DNA from: DATJPY01 sp035506135
GTDB lineage: Bacteria > Myxococcota_A > UBA9160 > PR03
Length of the DNA stretch: 56,189 nt
Assembly (NCBI GenBank): GCA_035506135.1
Contig: DATJPY010000092.1
Coordinates: 1 to 56,189 of the forward strand
Direction: 5' to 3'
The translations under genes and the position numbers were made by a program. The notes under the pieces were generated by a model, which saw nothing but the letters and a program-made list of their open reading frames with translations, was not told the DNA's origin and ran no database searches. The stretch's first letter is position 1. Every line of letters begins with the position of its first letter. Below are positions 26,352 to 35,347 of this stretch, in pieces.

Positions 26352-29300
26352 GCTCGGCGCCGGCCCGCCTCGTCCGGGTTCCCGACCCGCCCGCGCGGCT
26401 TCGCGTGGTGACCGCGGCCTCGCTCTTCGACGGCCACGACGCCGCCATCAACATCATGCGCCGGCTCCTGCAGGCGCAGGGCGCCGAGGTGATCCACCTC
26501 GGGCACGACCGCTCGGTCGAGGAGATCGCGCAGGCCGCGCTGCAGGAGGATGCGGACGCGGTGGCCGTGTCGTCGTACCAGGGCGGCCACATGGAGTTCT
26601 TCCGCTACCTCGTCGAGCGGCTCCGCGCGCTCGGCGCCGGACACGTCCGCGTGTATGGCGGCGGGGGCGGCACCATCACCCGCGACGAGGCCGAGGCGCT
26701 CTGCGCCGCCGGGGTTGCGCGGATCTACCTCCCCGAGGACGGCCGGCGGCTCGGGCTCGAGGGGATGATCCGCGAGATCGTGGCCGCCCCGCGCGAGCGC
26801 CCAACCGACGACCCCCAGGCGCTCCTCGCGCGCATCGCGCCCGGCGATCCGGGTGCCGTGGCGCGCCTGATCAGCCGGCTGGAGGAGGACGGGCACGACG
26901 CACAGGGCGCGGGGGGTCACCCGGCCCTGGAGCGGATCCGCAGCGCGCTCGCGGCGCGGCGCGGAAGGTCGCCGGCGCCCGTCGTGGGCTTCACGGGCAC
27001 CGGCGGTGCCGGCAAGTCGAGCGTCGTGGACGAGGTGGTTCGGCGCGTGCGCCGCGACCATCCCGAGCTCGCGATCGGCTGCCTGCTGGTGGATCCGACG
27101 CGGCGGCGCAGCGGCGGTGCGCTGCTCGGCGATCGCATCCGCATGAACGCGATCGGCGCGCCCGGAATCTACGTGCGCTCGCTCGCGACGCGCCAGGCCC
27201 ATCTCGCGCTCTCGCAGGCGGTGCGCGACGCCGTGGCCGTGCTGCAGGCGGCGGGCTACGACCTGGTGCTGGTGGAGACCGCGGGCATCGGCCAGAGCGA
27301 CTCCGAGATCACCGACCTCGCGGATCTCTCGGTCTACGTGATGACCCCCGAGTACGGAGCGCCGTCGCAGCTCGAGAAGATCGACATGCTCGACCTGGCC
27401 GATCTGATCGTGCTGAACAAGGCCGACCGCGCCGGTGCCGAGGACGCGCTGCGCGACGTGCGCCGGCAGTGGCGCCGCAACCGCGCGGCGGGCGCCGGGC
27501 CCGAGGACGCCGCGCCGGTGTATGCCACGGTGGCGAGCCGCTTCCAGGATCCCGGCGTCGAGCGCTTCTATCGCGCGCTCGCCGAGCGCCTCGCCGGCCG
27601 CTTCGGCGACGCCTTCGCGCCGCACCCGGCCGCCGAGCGCCTGGCGGCGATCGCGGCTCCCTTGCTGCCGGGCGCGCGGCGCCGGTACCTCGCCGAGATC
27701 GCGGAGGCGGTGCGCGGCTACCGGACCCGCACCGAGGAGGAGGCGGCTCGCGCGGCCGACGCCTGGGCGCTCGAGCGCGCGCTCGGCGCGATCGGCGACG
27801 ACGGGCCCGCGGCCGCGGCGCTTCGCGAGCGCCGCGACGCGAGCCTCGCCGCCCTCTCCGAGCCGATTCGCCGCGCGCTCGAGGCGTGGCCGGCCACGCG
27901 CGCCCGCTACGACGCCGAGGCACAGGAGTACGGCGTGCGGGATCGCGCGATCCGCGTCGCCAACCACGTCGAGACGCTCTCCGGAACGCGTCTGCCGCGC
28001 GTGGCGCTGCCGCGCTTCGAGGGCTGGGGAGATCTCGTCCGCTACCTGCGCGGCGAGAACCTGCCCGGCGCCTTCCCCTTCACCGCGGGCGTCTTCCCGT
28101 TCAAGCGCGACGACGAGGATCCGGCGCGCATGTTCGCGGGTGAGGGGACGCCCGAGCGCACCAACCGCCGCTTCCACCTGCTCGCGGCGGGGCAGGGGCT
28201 GGCGCGCCTCTCGACGGCCTTCGACAGCGTGACGCTCTACGGCCGCGAGCCGGACCCGCGCCCGGACGTGTGGGGCAAGGTCGGAAACTCGGGCGTGTCG
28301 GTCTGCACGGTCGACGACGCCAAGAAGCTCTACTCCGGCTTCGACCTCTGCGACCCGCGCACCTCGGTGTCGATGACCATCAACGGACCGGCGCCGATGC
28401 TGCTCGCCTTCTTCCTGCACGCGGCGATCGACCAGCAGGTGGAGCGGCACCTGCGCGAGGAGGGCCGGCTCGACGCCGTGCGCGCCCGCTTCGCGCCGCT
28501 GCCCCGCTACGAGGGCGAGATCCCGCCCGGGCACGACGGCCTCGGCCTCGGGCTCCTCGGCATCCCGGGTCGCGATGCGGTCGACGCGGAGACCTACGAG
28601 CGCATCCGCGCCGACGTGCTGCGCCGCGTGCGGGGCACCGTGCAGGCCGACATCCTGAAGGAGGACCAGGCGCAGAACACCTGCATCTTCTCGACCGAGT
28701 TCGCGCTGCGCATGATGGGCGACATGCAGGCGTGGTTCATCGACCACGCGGTGCGCAACTTCTACTCGGTCTCCGTCTCCGGCTATCACATCGCGGAGGC
28801 CGGCGCGAACCCGATCACCCAGCTCGCCTTCACGCTCGCCAACGGTTTCACGCTGGTGGAGTACTACCGGGCGCGCGGCATGGCGGTCGACGACTTCGCT
28901 CCGAACTTCTCCTTCTTCTTCAGCAACGGCCTCGACGCCGAGTACGCGGTGATCGGCCGCGTGGCGCGGCGCATCTGGGCGGTCGCGATGCGCGAGCTGT
29001 ACGGCGCGGGGGAGCGCAGCCAGAAGCTCAAGTACCACGTGCAGACCTCGGGCCGCTCGCTGCACGCGATGGAGATGGCGTTCAACGACATCCGCACCAC
29101 GCTGCAAGCGCTGACCGCGATCGAGGACCACTGCAACAGCCTGCACACCAACGCGTACGACGAAGCGGTCACCACGCCGACCGAGGAGTCGGTGCGGCGC
29201 GCGCTCGCGATCCAGCTCATCATCCAGCGCGAGTTCGGGCTGGCGCGGAACGAGAATCCCCTGCAGGGCTCGCACGTGATCGAGCAGCTCACCGACGCGG

Positions 29301-29737
29301 TCGAGGAGGCCGTGCTGCGCGAGTTCGAGCGGCTCGCCGAGCGCGGCGGGGTGCTCGGGGCGATGGAGACCCTCTACCAGCGCGGCCGCATCCAGGACGA
29401 GAGCCTGCGCTACGAGTCGCTGAAGCACAGCGGCGAGCTCCCGGTGGTGGGGGTGAACACCTTCGAGAATCCGCATCCGGAGGGGGCCGAGCCGGTGCGC
29501 GGCGATGCGCTGGTGCGCTCGAGCGAGACGGAGAAGCGGCAGCAGCTCGACGCCCTGCACGCGTTCCACGCGCGGCACGCGGGCGAGGCGCCCGAGGCGC
29601 TGCGGCGCCTGCAGGAGGTCGCCTCGCGCGGCGAGAACCTCTTCGAGGCGCTGATGCAGGCGGTGACGGCGGCCAGCCTCGGGCAGATCAGCGATGCGCT
29701 CTTCGAGGTCGGCGGCCGCTACCGGCGGGCGATGTAG
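26348..29737 (+). CDS. icmF: Fused isobutyryl-CoA mutase IcmF
   Basis: Coenzyme-B12 mutase interconverting isobutyryl-CoA and butyryl-CoA, with its own G-protein chaperone. Order: B12-binding domain with DGHDAAINIMRR at residues 28-39, MeaB-like GTPase with P-loop GTGGAGKSS near 217, VETAGIGQSD and LNKAD, then the substrate-binding mutase domain from about 560 (FPFTAGVFPFKR, SVSGYHIAEAGANP, QTSGRSLHAMEMAFNDIRTT). It is 1129 residues. The FPFTAGVFPFKR stretch and QTSGRSLHAMEM are IcmF-type rather than methylmalonyl-mutase-type. It follows its MerR regulator with ATGA coupling and precedes a separate methylmalonyl-CoA mutase. Confidence 0.95.
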   Translation: MSSAPARLVRVPDPPARLRVVTAASLFDGHDAAINIMRRLLQAQGAEVIHLGHDRSVEEIAQAALQEDADAVAVSSYQGGHMEFFRYLVERLRALGAGHVRVYGGGGGTITRDEAEALCAAGVARIYLPEDGRRLGLEGMIREIVAAPRERPTDDPQALLARIAPGDPGAVARLISRLEEDGHDAQGAGGHPALERIRSALAARRGRSPAPVVGFTGTGGAGKSSVVDEVVRRVRRDHPELAIGCLLVDPTRRRSGGALLGDRIRMNAIGAPGIYVRSLATRQAHLALSQAVRDAVAVLQAAGYDLVLVETAGIGQSDSEITDLADLSVYVMTPEYGAPSQLEKIDMLDLADLIVLNKADRAGAEDALRDVRRQWRRNRAAGAGPEDAAPVYATVASRFQDPGVERFYRALAERLAGRFGDAFAPHPAAERLAAIAAPLLPGARRRYLAEIAEAVRGYRTRTEEEAARAADAWALERALGAIGDDGPAAAALRERRDASLAALSEPIRRALEAWPATRARYDAEAQEYGVRDRAIRVANHVETLSGTRLPRVALPRFEGWGDLVRYLRGENLPGAFPFTAGVFPFKRDDEDPARMFAGEGTPERTNRRFHLLAAGQGLARLSTAFDSVTLYGREPDPRPDVWGKVGNSGVSVCTVDDAKKLYSGFDLCDPRTSVSMTINGPAPMLLAFFLHAAIDQQVERHLREEGRLDAVRARFAPLPRYEGEIPPGHDGLGLGLLGIPGRDAVDAETYERIRADVLRRVRGTVQADILKEDQAQNTCIFSTEFALRMMGDMQAWFIDHAVRNFYSVSVSGYHIAEAGANPITQLAFTLANGFTLVEYYRARGMAVDDFAPNFSFFFSNGLDAEYAVIGRVARRIWAVAMRELYGAGERSQKLKYHVQTSGRSLHAMEMAFNDIRTTLQALTAIEDHCNSLHTNAYDEAVTTPTEESVRRALAIQLIIQREFGLARNENPLQGSHVIEQLTDAVEEAVLREFERLAERGGVLGAMETLYQRGRIQDESLRYESLKHSGELPVVGVNTFENPHPEGAEPVRGDALVRSSETEKRQQLDALHAFHARHAGEAPEALRRLQEVASRGENLFEALMQAVTAASLGQISDALFEVGGRYRRAM

Positions 29738-29780
29738 GCGGCTCGCTATGTTCTCGAGATCGCCGGGCGCGGAGTGAAGC

Positions 29781-31949
29781 ATGGCAGCCAGGGACCCGAA
29801 CGAAGCCGTCGGCGCGAGGGCCGACCTCGCGCGCTGGAGCGCGTTGGCGCGCGAAGAGCTGCGCGGCAAGGATCCCGCCCAGCTCGTCTGGGAGACGCCG
29901 GAGGGGATCCGCATCAAGCCCCTCTACACCGCGGCGGATCTCGAGAGGCTCGAGGTCCTCGACACGCTGCCCGGCGTCTCCCCGTTCGTGCGCGGTCCGC
30001 GCGCGACCATGTATGCGAACCGCCCCTGGACGATCCGCCAGTACGGCGGCTTCTCCACCGCGGAGGAGACCAACGCCTTCTTCCGCCGCAACCTGGCAGC
30101 CGGTCAGCAGGGTCTCTCGGTCGCCTTCGACCTGGCGACCCACCGCGGCTACGACTCGGACCACCCGCGCGTGGTCGGCGACGTAGGCAAGGCGGGCGTC
30201 GCGATCGACTCGGTCGAGGACATGAAGCGCCTGTTCGACGGGATCCCGCTCGACCAGGTCACCGTCTCGATGACCATGAACGGCGCGGTCCTGCCGGTGA
30301 TGGCGTGCTTCATCGTGGCGGGCGAGGAGCAGGGGGTCCCGCGCGAGAAGCTCGCCGGCACCATCCAGAACGACATCCTGAAGGAGTTCATGGTCCGCAA
30401 CACCTTCATCTATCCACCGTCGCCGAGCATGTGCATCGTGGCCGACGTGATCGAGTACACGGCGCGGCACATGCCGAAGTTCAACTCGATCTCGATCAGC
30501 GGCTACCACATGCAGGAGGCCGGTGCGAACGCGGTGCTGGAGCTCGCGTTCACCATCGCCGATGGGCTCGAGTACGTGCGGGCGGCGCTGTCGAAGGGCC
30601 TGGCGATCGACGACTTCGCGCCGCGCCTGTCCTTCTTCTTCGCGATCGGGATGAACTTCTACATGGAGATCGCGAAGCTGCGCGCGGCGCGGCTGCTGTG
30701 GGCGCAGGGGCTCGCGCCCTTCGCGCCCAAGCGCGTCGAGAGCTCGATGCTGCGCACGCACTGCCAGACCTCGGGCGCGAGCCTGACCTACCAGGATCCG
30801 CTGAACAACGCCGTGCGCACCACGATCGAGGCGATGGCGGCCGTCTTCGGCGGCACACAGTCGCTCCACACCAACGCCTACGACGAGGCGCTCGCGCTGC
30901 CGTCCGACACCAGCGCGCGCATCGCCCGCAACACGCAGCTGATCCTGCAGGAGGAGACCGGCATCCCGGCGGTGATCGATCCCTTCGGCGGCTCGTACTT
31001 CATGGAGTCGCTGACGGCGAGCCTCGCCGCGGAGGCGCGCCGCGTGATCGCCGAGGTCGAGGAGATGGGCGGCATGGCGCGGGCGATCGAGGCCGGCATG
31101 CCCAAGCTCCGCATCGAGGAGTGCGCGGCGCGCCGCCAGGCCCGCATCGACCGCGGCGAGGACGTGGTGGTGGGCGTCAACAAGTACCCGGCGCCGGGCG
31201 CGGAGAGCGAGATCGAGCTGCTCGAGATCGACAACAGCGCGGTGCGCGAGGCGCAGGTCCGCCGGCTCGCCGAGGTGCGCGCGCGGCGCGACGCCGGCGC
31301 GGTGCGGCGCGCGCTCGAGGCGCTCGAGGGCGTCGCGCGCCGGGGCGAGGGCAACCTGCTCGACGCCGCGGTCGAGGCGGCGCGCGCGCGCGCGACGGTG
31401 GGCGAGATCTCGGAGGCGATGGAGCGGGTCTGGGGCCGGCATCGGCCGGAGACGCGCACCATCTCGGGCGTGTACGGCGGGAGCTCGGAGGGCGACGCGG
31501 AGTTCGACGCGGTGCGCGCCGAGGTCGAGGCCTTCGCGGCGGCGGAGGGACGCCGACCCCGGATGCTGGTCTGCAAGCTCGGACAGGACGGCCACGACCG
31601 CGGCATGAAGGTGATCGCGACCGCCTTCGCCGACCTCGGCTTCGACGTCGACATCGGCCCCCTCTTCCAGATGCCGGACGAGGCGGCGCGGCAGGCCGTG
31701 GAGAACGACGTCCACGTGGTCGGGGTCTCCACGCAGGCCGGCGGCCACGGCACGCTGGTGCCTCAGCTCGTCGACGCGCTGCGCCGCCAGGGCGCGGGCG
31801 ACGTGGTGGTGGTGGCCGGCGGCGTGATCCCGCCCAAGGACTACGACGCGCTCCGCGCGCACGGAGTGGCGGCCGTCTTCGGTCCGGGTACGGCGGTTCC
31901 GAAGGCCGCGCGCGAGGTGTTGCAAGCGATCCGCTCGCGACACGCATGA
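29781..31949 (+). CDS. Methylmalonyl-CoA mutase
   Basis: B12-dependent conversion of (R)-methylmalonyl-CoA to succinyl-CoA, used in propionate, valine and isoleucine catabolism. The barrel has RATMYANRPWTIRQYGGFST with the substrate Tyr, GLSVAFDLATHRGYDSDHPR, SISISGYHMQEAGA and HCQTSGASLT. The C-terminal cobalamin domain has DGHDRG at 603-608 with the His ligand. The 722-residue single chain holds both barrel and cobalamin domains, as in the large (MutB) subunit. GGAG precedes ATG 29781. Overlaps meaB (ATGA). Confidence 0.96.
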   Translation: MAARDPNEAVGARADLARWSALAREELRGKDPAQLVWETPEGIRIKPLYTAADLERLEVLDTLPGVSPFVRGPRATMYANRPWTIRQYGGFSTAEETNAFFRRNLAAGQQGLSVAFDLATHRGYDSDHPRVVGDVGKAGVAIDSVEDMKRLFDGIPLDQVTVSMTMNGAVLPVMACFIVAGEEQGVPREKLAGTIQNDILKEFMVRNTFIYPPSPSMCIVADVIEYTARHMPKFNSISISGYHMQEAGANAVLELAFTIADGLEYVRAALSKGLAIDDFAPRLSFFFAIGMNFYMEIAKLRAARLLWAQGLAPFAPKRVESSMLRTHCQTSGASLTYQDPLNNAVRTTIEAMAAVFGGTQSLHTNAYDEALALPSDTSARIARNTQLILQEETGIPAVIDPFGGSYFMESLTASLAAEARRVIAEVEEMGGMARAIEAGMPKLRIEECAARRQARIDRGEDVVVGVNKYPAPGAESEIELLEIDNSAVREAQVRRLAEVRARRDAGAVRRALEALEGVARRGEGNLLDAAVEAARARATVGEISEAMERVWGRHRPETRTISGVYGGSSEGDAEFDAVRAEVEAFAAAEGRRPRMLVCKLGQDGHDRGMKVIATAFADLGFDVDIGPLFQMPDEAARQAVENDVHVVGVSTQAGGHGTLVPQLVDALRRQGAGDVVVVAGGVIPPKDYDALRAHGVAAVFGPGTAVPKAAREVLQAIRSRHA

Positions 31950-32935
31950 GCGTGCGCCTGGCGGCGGCGAGCGAGTACCGCGACGGAGTGCGCGCCGGCG
32001 ACCGGCGCGCGATCGCGAAGACGATCACCCTGCTCGAGAGCCGCCGCGCCGACCACGCCGAGCTCGGCCAGAGCGTTCTCGAGGAGCTGGTGCCCTACAC
32101 CGGCGGCGCGGTGCGCGTGGGGATCACCGGGACGCCGGGCGTCGGAAAGAGCAGCTTCATCGAGTCGCTCGGCCTCGCGCTGATCGAGCGCGGCCAGCGG
32201 GTCGCCGTGCTGGCGGTGGATCCGTCGAGCCCGCGCACCGGCGGCAGCATCCTCGGCGACAAGACGCGCATGGAGCGGCTGGCGCAGCAGACGGCGGCCT
32301 TCATCCGGCCCTCGCCGTCGGGCGGATCGCTCGGTGGTGTCGCCCACCGCACGCGCGAGACGATGCTGGTGTGCGAGGCGGCCGGCTACGAGGTCGTGGT
32401 GGTCGAGACGGTCGGCGTCGGACAGTCGGAGGCGGCGGTCGCGTCGATGGTCGACTTCTTCGCCGTGCTGCTTCAGCCGGGGGCCGGCGACGAGCTGCAG
32501 GGGATGAAGAAGGGCGTGCTCGAGCTGGCCGACGCGCTGGTGGTGAACAAGGCCGACGGCGAGCTCCGGGCCGCGGCGCGGCGTGCTCGCGTGGAGTACC
32601 AGCACGCGCTGGACCTGCTGCGCCCCGCGTCGTCGCACTGGCGGCCTCCGGTGCTGCTGGCGAGCGCTCGCAGCGGCGAGGGGATCGACGCCTTCTGGGA
32701 GGTGGTCCTGAGGCACCGGGCGGCGCTCGACGCCGCCGGCGAGCTCGACACCCGCCGTCGGAGCCAGGCGCGGGCGTGGCTCTGGAGCCTGGTCGACGAC
32801 GGCCTGCAGCGCGCCTTCCGGGGCCATCCCGCCGTGGCGCGCGCGATCCCGCGCCTGGAGGCCGAGGTCGAGTCCCGGAAGGCCACGCCGGCCGCCGCCG
32901 CGCGGGCTCTGCTCGAGGCCTTCCGGGCGCGCTAG
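31946..32935 (+). CDS. meaB: Methylmalonyl-CoA mutase-associated GTPase MeaB
   Basis: G3E-type GTPase that loads and protects adenosylcobalamin in methylmalonyl-CoA mutase. P-loop GITGTPGVGKSSFIESLG near residue 60, then LAVDPSSPRTGGSILGDKTR, VVETVGVGQSE, NKAD, and a C-terminal helical dimerisation arm. It is 329 residues. It overlaps the mutase gene by four bases. It was called ArgK in older annotation; the mutase neighbour supports MeaB. Confidence 0.95.
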   Translation: MSVRLAAASEYRDGVRAGDRRAIAKTITLLESRRADHAELGQSVLEELVPYTGGAVRVGITGTPGVGKSSFIESLGLALIERGQRVAVLAVDPSSPRTGGSILGDKTRMERLAQQTAAFIRPSPSGGSLGGVAHRTRETMLVCEAAGYEVVVVETVGVGQSEAAVASMVDFFAVLLQPGAGDELQGMKKGVLELADALVVNKADGELRAAARRARVEYQHALDLLRPASSHWRPPVLLASARSGEGIDAFWEVVLRHRAALDAAGELDTRRRSQARAWLWSLVDDGLQRAFRGHPAVARAIPRLEAEVESRKATPAAAARALLEAFRAR

Positions 32936-33050
32936 GTGAGGCGGAGTCCGCGGCCGCCAGGCCCCTTCACCCCGACCCCGGTCCTGCCGATGCTAGATGC
33001 CGTCCCGTCTTGCGCCGGCAGCGCGGGCGGGTCCGCGCGCGGGAGCCCGC

Positions 33051-33725
33051 ATGGTCCAGATCAACATGGCCGCCCGAGAGATCACCCTGAAGGTGGTCTA
33101 CTACGGGCCTGCGCTCTCCGGCAAGACCACGAACCTCCAGCAGCTCCACCAGCTGATCGACCCGGCCTCGCGCGGCAAGATGGTCACGCTCGACACCTCC
33201 GACGACCGCACGCTCTACTTCGACTTCCTGCCGATCCAGTTCGGGGCGGGGAAGGGTGTCTCGGTGAAGATCAAGCTCTTCACGGTGCCCGGGCAGGTCA
33301 TGCACAAGTCGACGCGCAAGGTCGTGCTGGCCGGCGCCGATGCGATCGCCTTCGTGGCCGACTCGCAGCGCGCGTCGGCGAGCGCGAACGCGTACTCCTG
33401 GCGGGACATGGAGGCGAACCTGCGCGCCAACGGAATCGACTTCGACGCGATCCCGAAGGTGGTGCAGTTCAACAAGCGCGATCTTCCCGACGTGAAGCCG
33501 CTCCAGGAGATCCGGAAGTCCTGGGGCGACATCCCGACCCACCCGGCCGTGGCGATGCGGGGCGAGGGCGTGCTGGAGACCTTCCGCGAGCTCCTGCGCC
33601 GGCTCCACCGCCACCTCGACGCCAAGCACCACCTCGCGCAGAGCTTCGGGCTCGGCGAGGAGGAGTTCCTGAACGGCGTCTTCCGCCACGTGAGCCGCAG
33701 CGAGACGACAGCGGCCGCAAGCTGA
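33051..33725 (+). CDS. MglA-like Ras-family GTPase
   Basis: Small GTPase of the bacterial MglA group, which sets cell polarity and gliding direction in Myxococcus. P-loop GPALSGKTTNLQ near residue 17, switch region TSDDRTLYFDFLP, G3 TVPGQV, VADSQRAS and G4 FNKRDLP, all close to MglA. With ATG 33051 (GGGAG five bases upstream) it is 224 residues, about 30 more than Myxococcus MglA, with an extra C-terminal tail. An upstream ATG at 32997 would add an Arg/Ala-rich leader and is less likely. No MglB (roadblock) partner is adjacent. Process unknown here. Confidence 0.85.
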   Translation: MVQINMAAREITLKVVYYGPALSGKTTNLQQLHQLIDPASRGKMVTLDTSDDRTLYFDFLPIQFGAGKGVSVKIKLFTVPGQVMHKSTRKVVLAGADAIAFVADSQRASASANAYSWRDMEANLRANGIDFDAIPKVVQFNKRDLPDVKPLQEIRKSWGDIPTHPAVAMRGEGVLETFRELLRRLHRHLDAKHHLAQSFGLGEEEFLNGVFRHVSRSETTAAAS

Positions 33726-33737
33726 GCTGCGCGCGTC

Positions 33738-33795
33738 CTGATGAACTTCGCTCGGCATCGGCTCGCTGCGCGCGCCCTTCGGGCGCTTTGCGGCG
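33738..33795 (+). repeat. Dispersed intergenic repeat, copy 2 (longest)
   Basis: The 35-base block at 33738-33772 matches 157-191 (minus) at 32 of 35 positions. The flanks match copy 3 near 51.03 kb: TCCTGATGAACTTCGC at 33736-33751 and GCGCCCTTCGGGCGC plus tail at 33772-33795. Lies 10 bases after the MglA-like stop and may carry a transcript end: the hairpin GCGCCC-TTC-GGGCGC is followed by TTT. Confidence 0.75.
33772..33789 (+). terminator. Possible weak terminator hairpin after the MglA-like gene
   Basis: A six-base-pair stem (GCGCCC/GGGCGC, triloop TTC) is followed by TTT. Part of dispersed repeat copy 2. The short T-run makes intrinsic termination doubtful. Confidence 0.3.
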
Positions 33796-33849
33796 ATGCT
33801 CCAGGCGGTCACCTTGCCTCGGAGGCGACGATCCAGAGGCCTCGACGGT

Positions 33850-33878
33850 TTGACGTAGCAGTCAACCGCTGATAGGTT
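33850..33878 (+). promoter_or_regulatory. Sigma-70-type promoter for ribBA
   Basis: TTGACG at 33850-33855, 17 bases, then TAGGTT at 33873-33878. The -35 box is half of an inverted repeat (TTGAC, six bases, GTCAA at 33861-33865) that could bind a regulator. The leader to the ATG at 33968 would be about 80 bases. I see no FMN riboswitch in it. Confidence 0.6.
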
Positions 33879-33967
33879 CCGGCTGCCGATTCCCGTGGGG
33901 AAGGCGTCCGACGGAACCGCCGGGTGGTCCCCCAGGCCGAGCGGTCCGTACGGGAGGATCGAAGCGG

Positions 33968-35248
33968 ATGGCCCCCAGCAGAACGCCGACCCTGCGGCTC
34001 AAGCCGCGCCGGGTCCCGCCGGAGTGGGCGGACGTGATCGCGCCGGTCGAGGACGGCATCGCCGAGATCCGCGCCGGCCGCATGATCATCCTGGTCGACG
34101 ACGAAGACCGTGAGAACGAGGGCGACCTCTGCATGGCCGCGGACGCGGTCACGCCCGAGGCGGTCAACTTCATGGCGCGCCACGGGCGCGGCCTGATCTG
34201 CCTCCCGCTCTCGGAGGAGCGGATCCGCGAGCTGCGGCTCCCGATGATGGTGCCCGACGCCGACAACAGCACCGCCTTCGGCACCGCCTTCACGATCTCG
34301 ATCGAGGCGCGCCACGGCGTCACGACCGGCATCTCGGCCGCCGATCGCGCGCACACCATCCGCGTCGCGATCGACGATGCGACGCGGCCGAACGACCTGG
34401 CGCGCCCGGGCCACGTGTTCCCGCTGCGCGCGCGCGACGGCGGCGTGCTGCGCCGCGCCGGCCAGACCGAGGGCTCGGTCGACCTGGCGCGGCTGGCGGG
34501 CCGCAAGCCGGCGGCCGTGATCTGCGAGATCATGAAGGACGACGGCGCCATGGCGCGCATGCCCGACCTCGTCGCGTTCGCGCGCACGCACGGGCTCAAG
34601 ATCGTGACGATCGCCGACCTGATCGAGTACCGGCTGCGCAACGAGAAGCTGGTGCGGCGGGTCGCGGAAGCCGAGCTGCCCACCGCGATCGCGGGCGAGT
34701 GGCGCTCCTTCGTGTACGAGAACGACATCGATCACGTCGATCACATCGCGATCACCAAGGGCGAGATCCGCCCCGACCTCGACGTGCTGGTGCGCGTGCA
34801 CAGCGAGTGCCTCACGGGCGACGCCTTCGGCTCGCTGCGCTGCGACTGCGGCGAGCAGCTGCACGCCGCGATGAAGATGATCGAGGCGGAAGGCGCGGGC
34901 GTGATCCTGTACATGCGCCAGGAGGGCCGCGGGATCGGGCTCAAGAACAAGATCCGCGCCTACTCCCTGCAGGACGACGAGGGGCTCGACACGGTCGAGG
35001 CCAACGAGCGGCTCGGCTTCCCTCCCGACCTGCGCGACTACGGCGTGGGGGCACAGATCCTCGTCGATCTCGGCGTGCGGCGGATGCGGCTCATCACCAA
35101 CAACCCGGGCAAGCGCGCCGGCATCGAGGGGTACGGGCTCGCGATCGTCGAGCGCGTTCCGCTCGAGATCGCGCCGAACGAGAAGAACTACGAGTACCTG
35201 CGCACCAAGAAGGAAAAGCTCGGCCACGTACTCCACTTGATGAGCTAG
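33968..35248 (+). CDS. ribBA: 3,4-dihydroxy-2-butanone-4-phosphate synthase / GTP cyclohydrolase II
   Basis: Bifunctional riboflavin-pathway enzyme. N-terminal RibB part: DDEDRENEGDLCMAADAVT, FMARHGRGLICLPL and HGVTTGISAADRAHT. C-terminal RibA part from about residue 225: HSECLTGDAFGSLRCDCGEQ, with zinc cysteines at 281, 292 and 294, then RQEGRGIGLKNKIRAY and DTVEANERLGF. It is 426 residues, both catalytic motifs intact. It starts at ATG 33968 behind GGGAGGA. Monocistronic by appearance, with its own promoter and no RFN element. Confidence 0.97.
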   Translation: MAPSRTPTLRLKPRRVPPEWADVIAPVEDGIAEIRAGRMIILVDDEDRENEGDLCMAADAVTPEAVNFMARHGRGLICLPLSEERIRELRLPMMVPDADNSTAFGTAFTISIEARHGVTTGISAADRAHTIRVAIDDATRPNDLARPGHVFPLRARDGGVLRRAGQTEGSVDLARLAGRKPAAVICEIMKDDGAMARMPDLVAFARTHGLKIVTIADLIEYRLRNEKLVRRVAEAELPTAIAGEWRSFVYENDIDHVDHIAITKGEIRPDLDVLVRVHSECLTGDAFGSLRCDCGEQLHAAMKMIEAEGAGVILYMRQEGRGIGLKNKIRAYSLQDDEGLDTVEANERLGFPPDLRDYGVGAQILVDLGVRRMRLITNNPGKRAGIEGYGLAIVERVPLEIAPNEKNYEYLRTKKEKLGHVLHLMS

Positions 35249-35290
35249 TGTGGCCGGGGTGCGAAAAGGTCAGTAAACGCGTGTTGGCGC

Positions 35291-35309
35291 GCCGACCGCT
35301 TCGGTCGGC
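35291..35309. terminator. Hairpin between ribBA and the MoxR gene
   Basis: A perfect seven-base-pair stem GCCGACC/GGTCGGC with loop GCTTC. It lies 43 bases after the ribBA stop. It lacks a T-run, so it may slow polymerase or protect a 3' end rather than terminate. Confidence 0.4.
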
Positions 35310-35347
35310 GGCGCGAGATCATCAGGCCGGCCAGCGAGGTCACAGCT

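Noticed and set aside
26063..29917. Long minus-strand frame opposite icmF
   Set aside because: Shadow of icmF with no recognisable domain. The same is true of similar long frames opposite dnaE and the guaB-guaA region.
33879..33967. FMN riboswitch upstream of ribBA
   Set aside because: The conserved RFN core sequences are absent, and the leader is too short for the full element.
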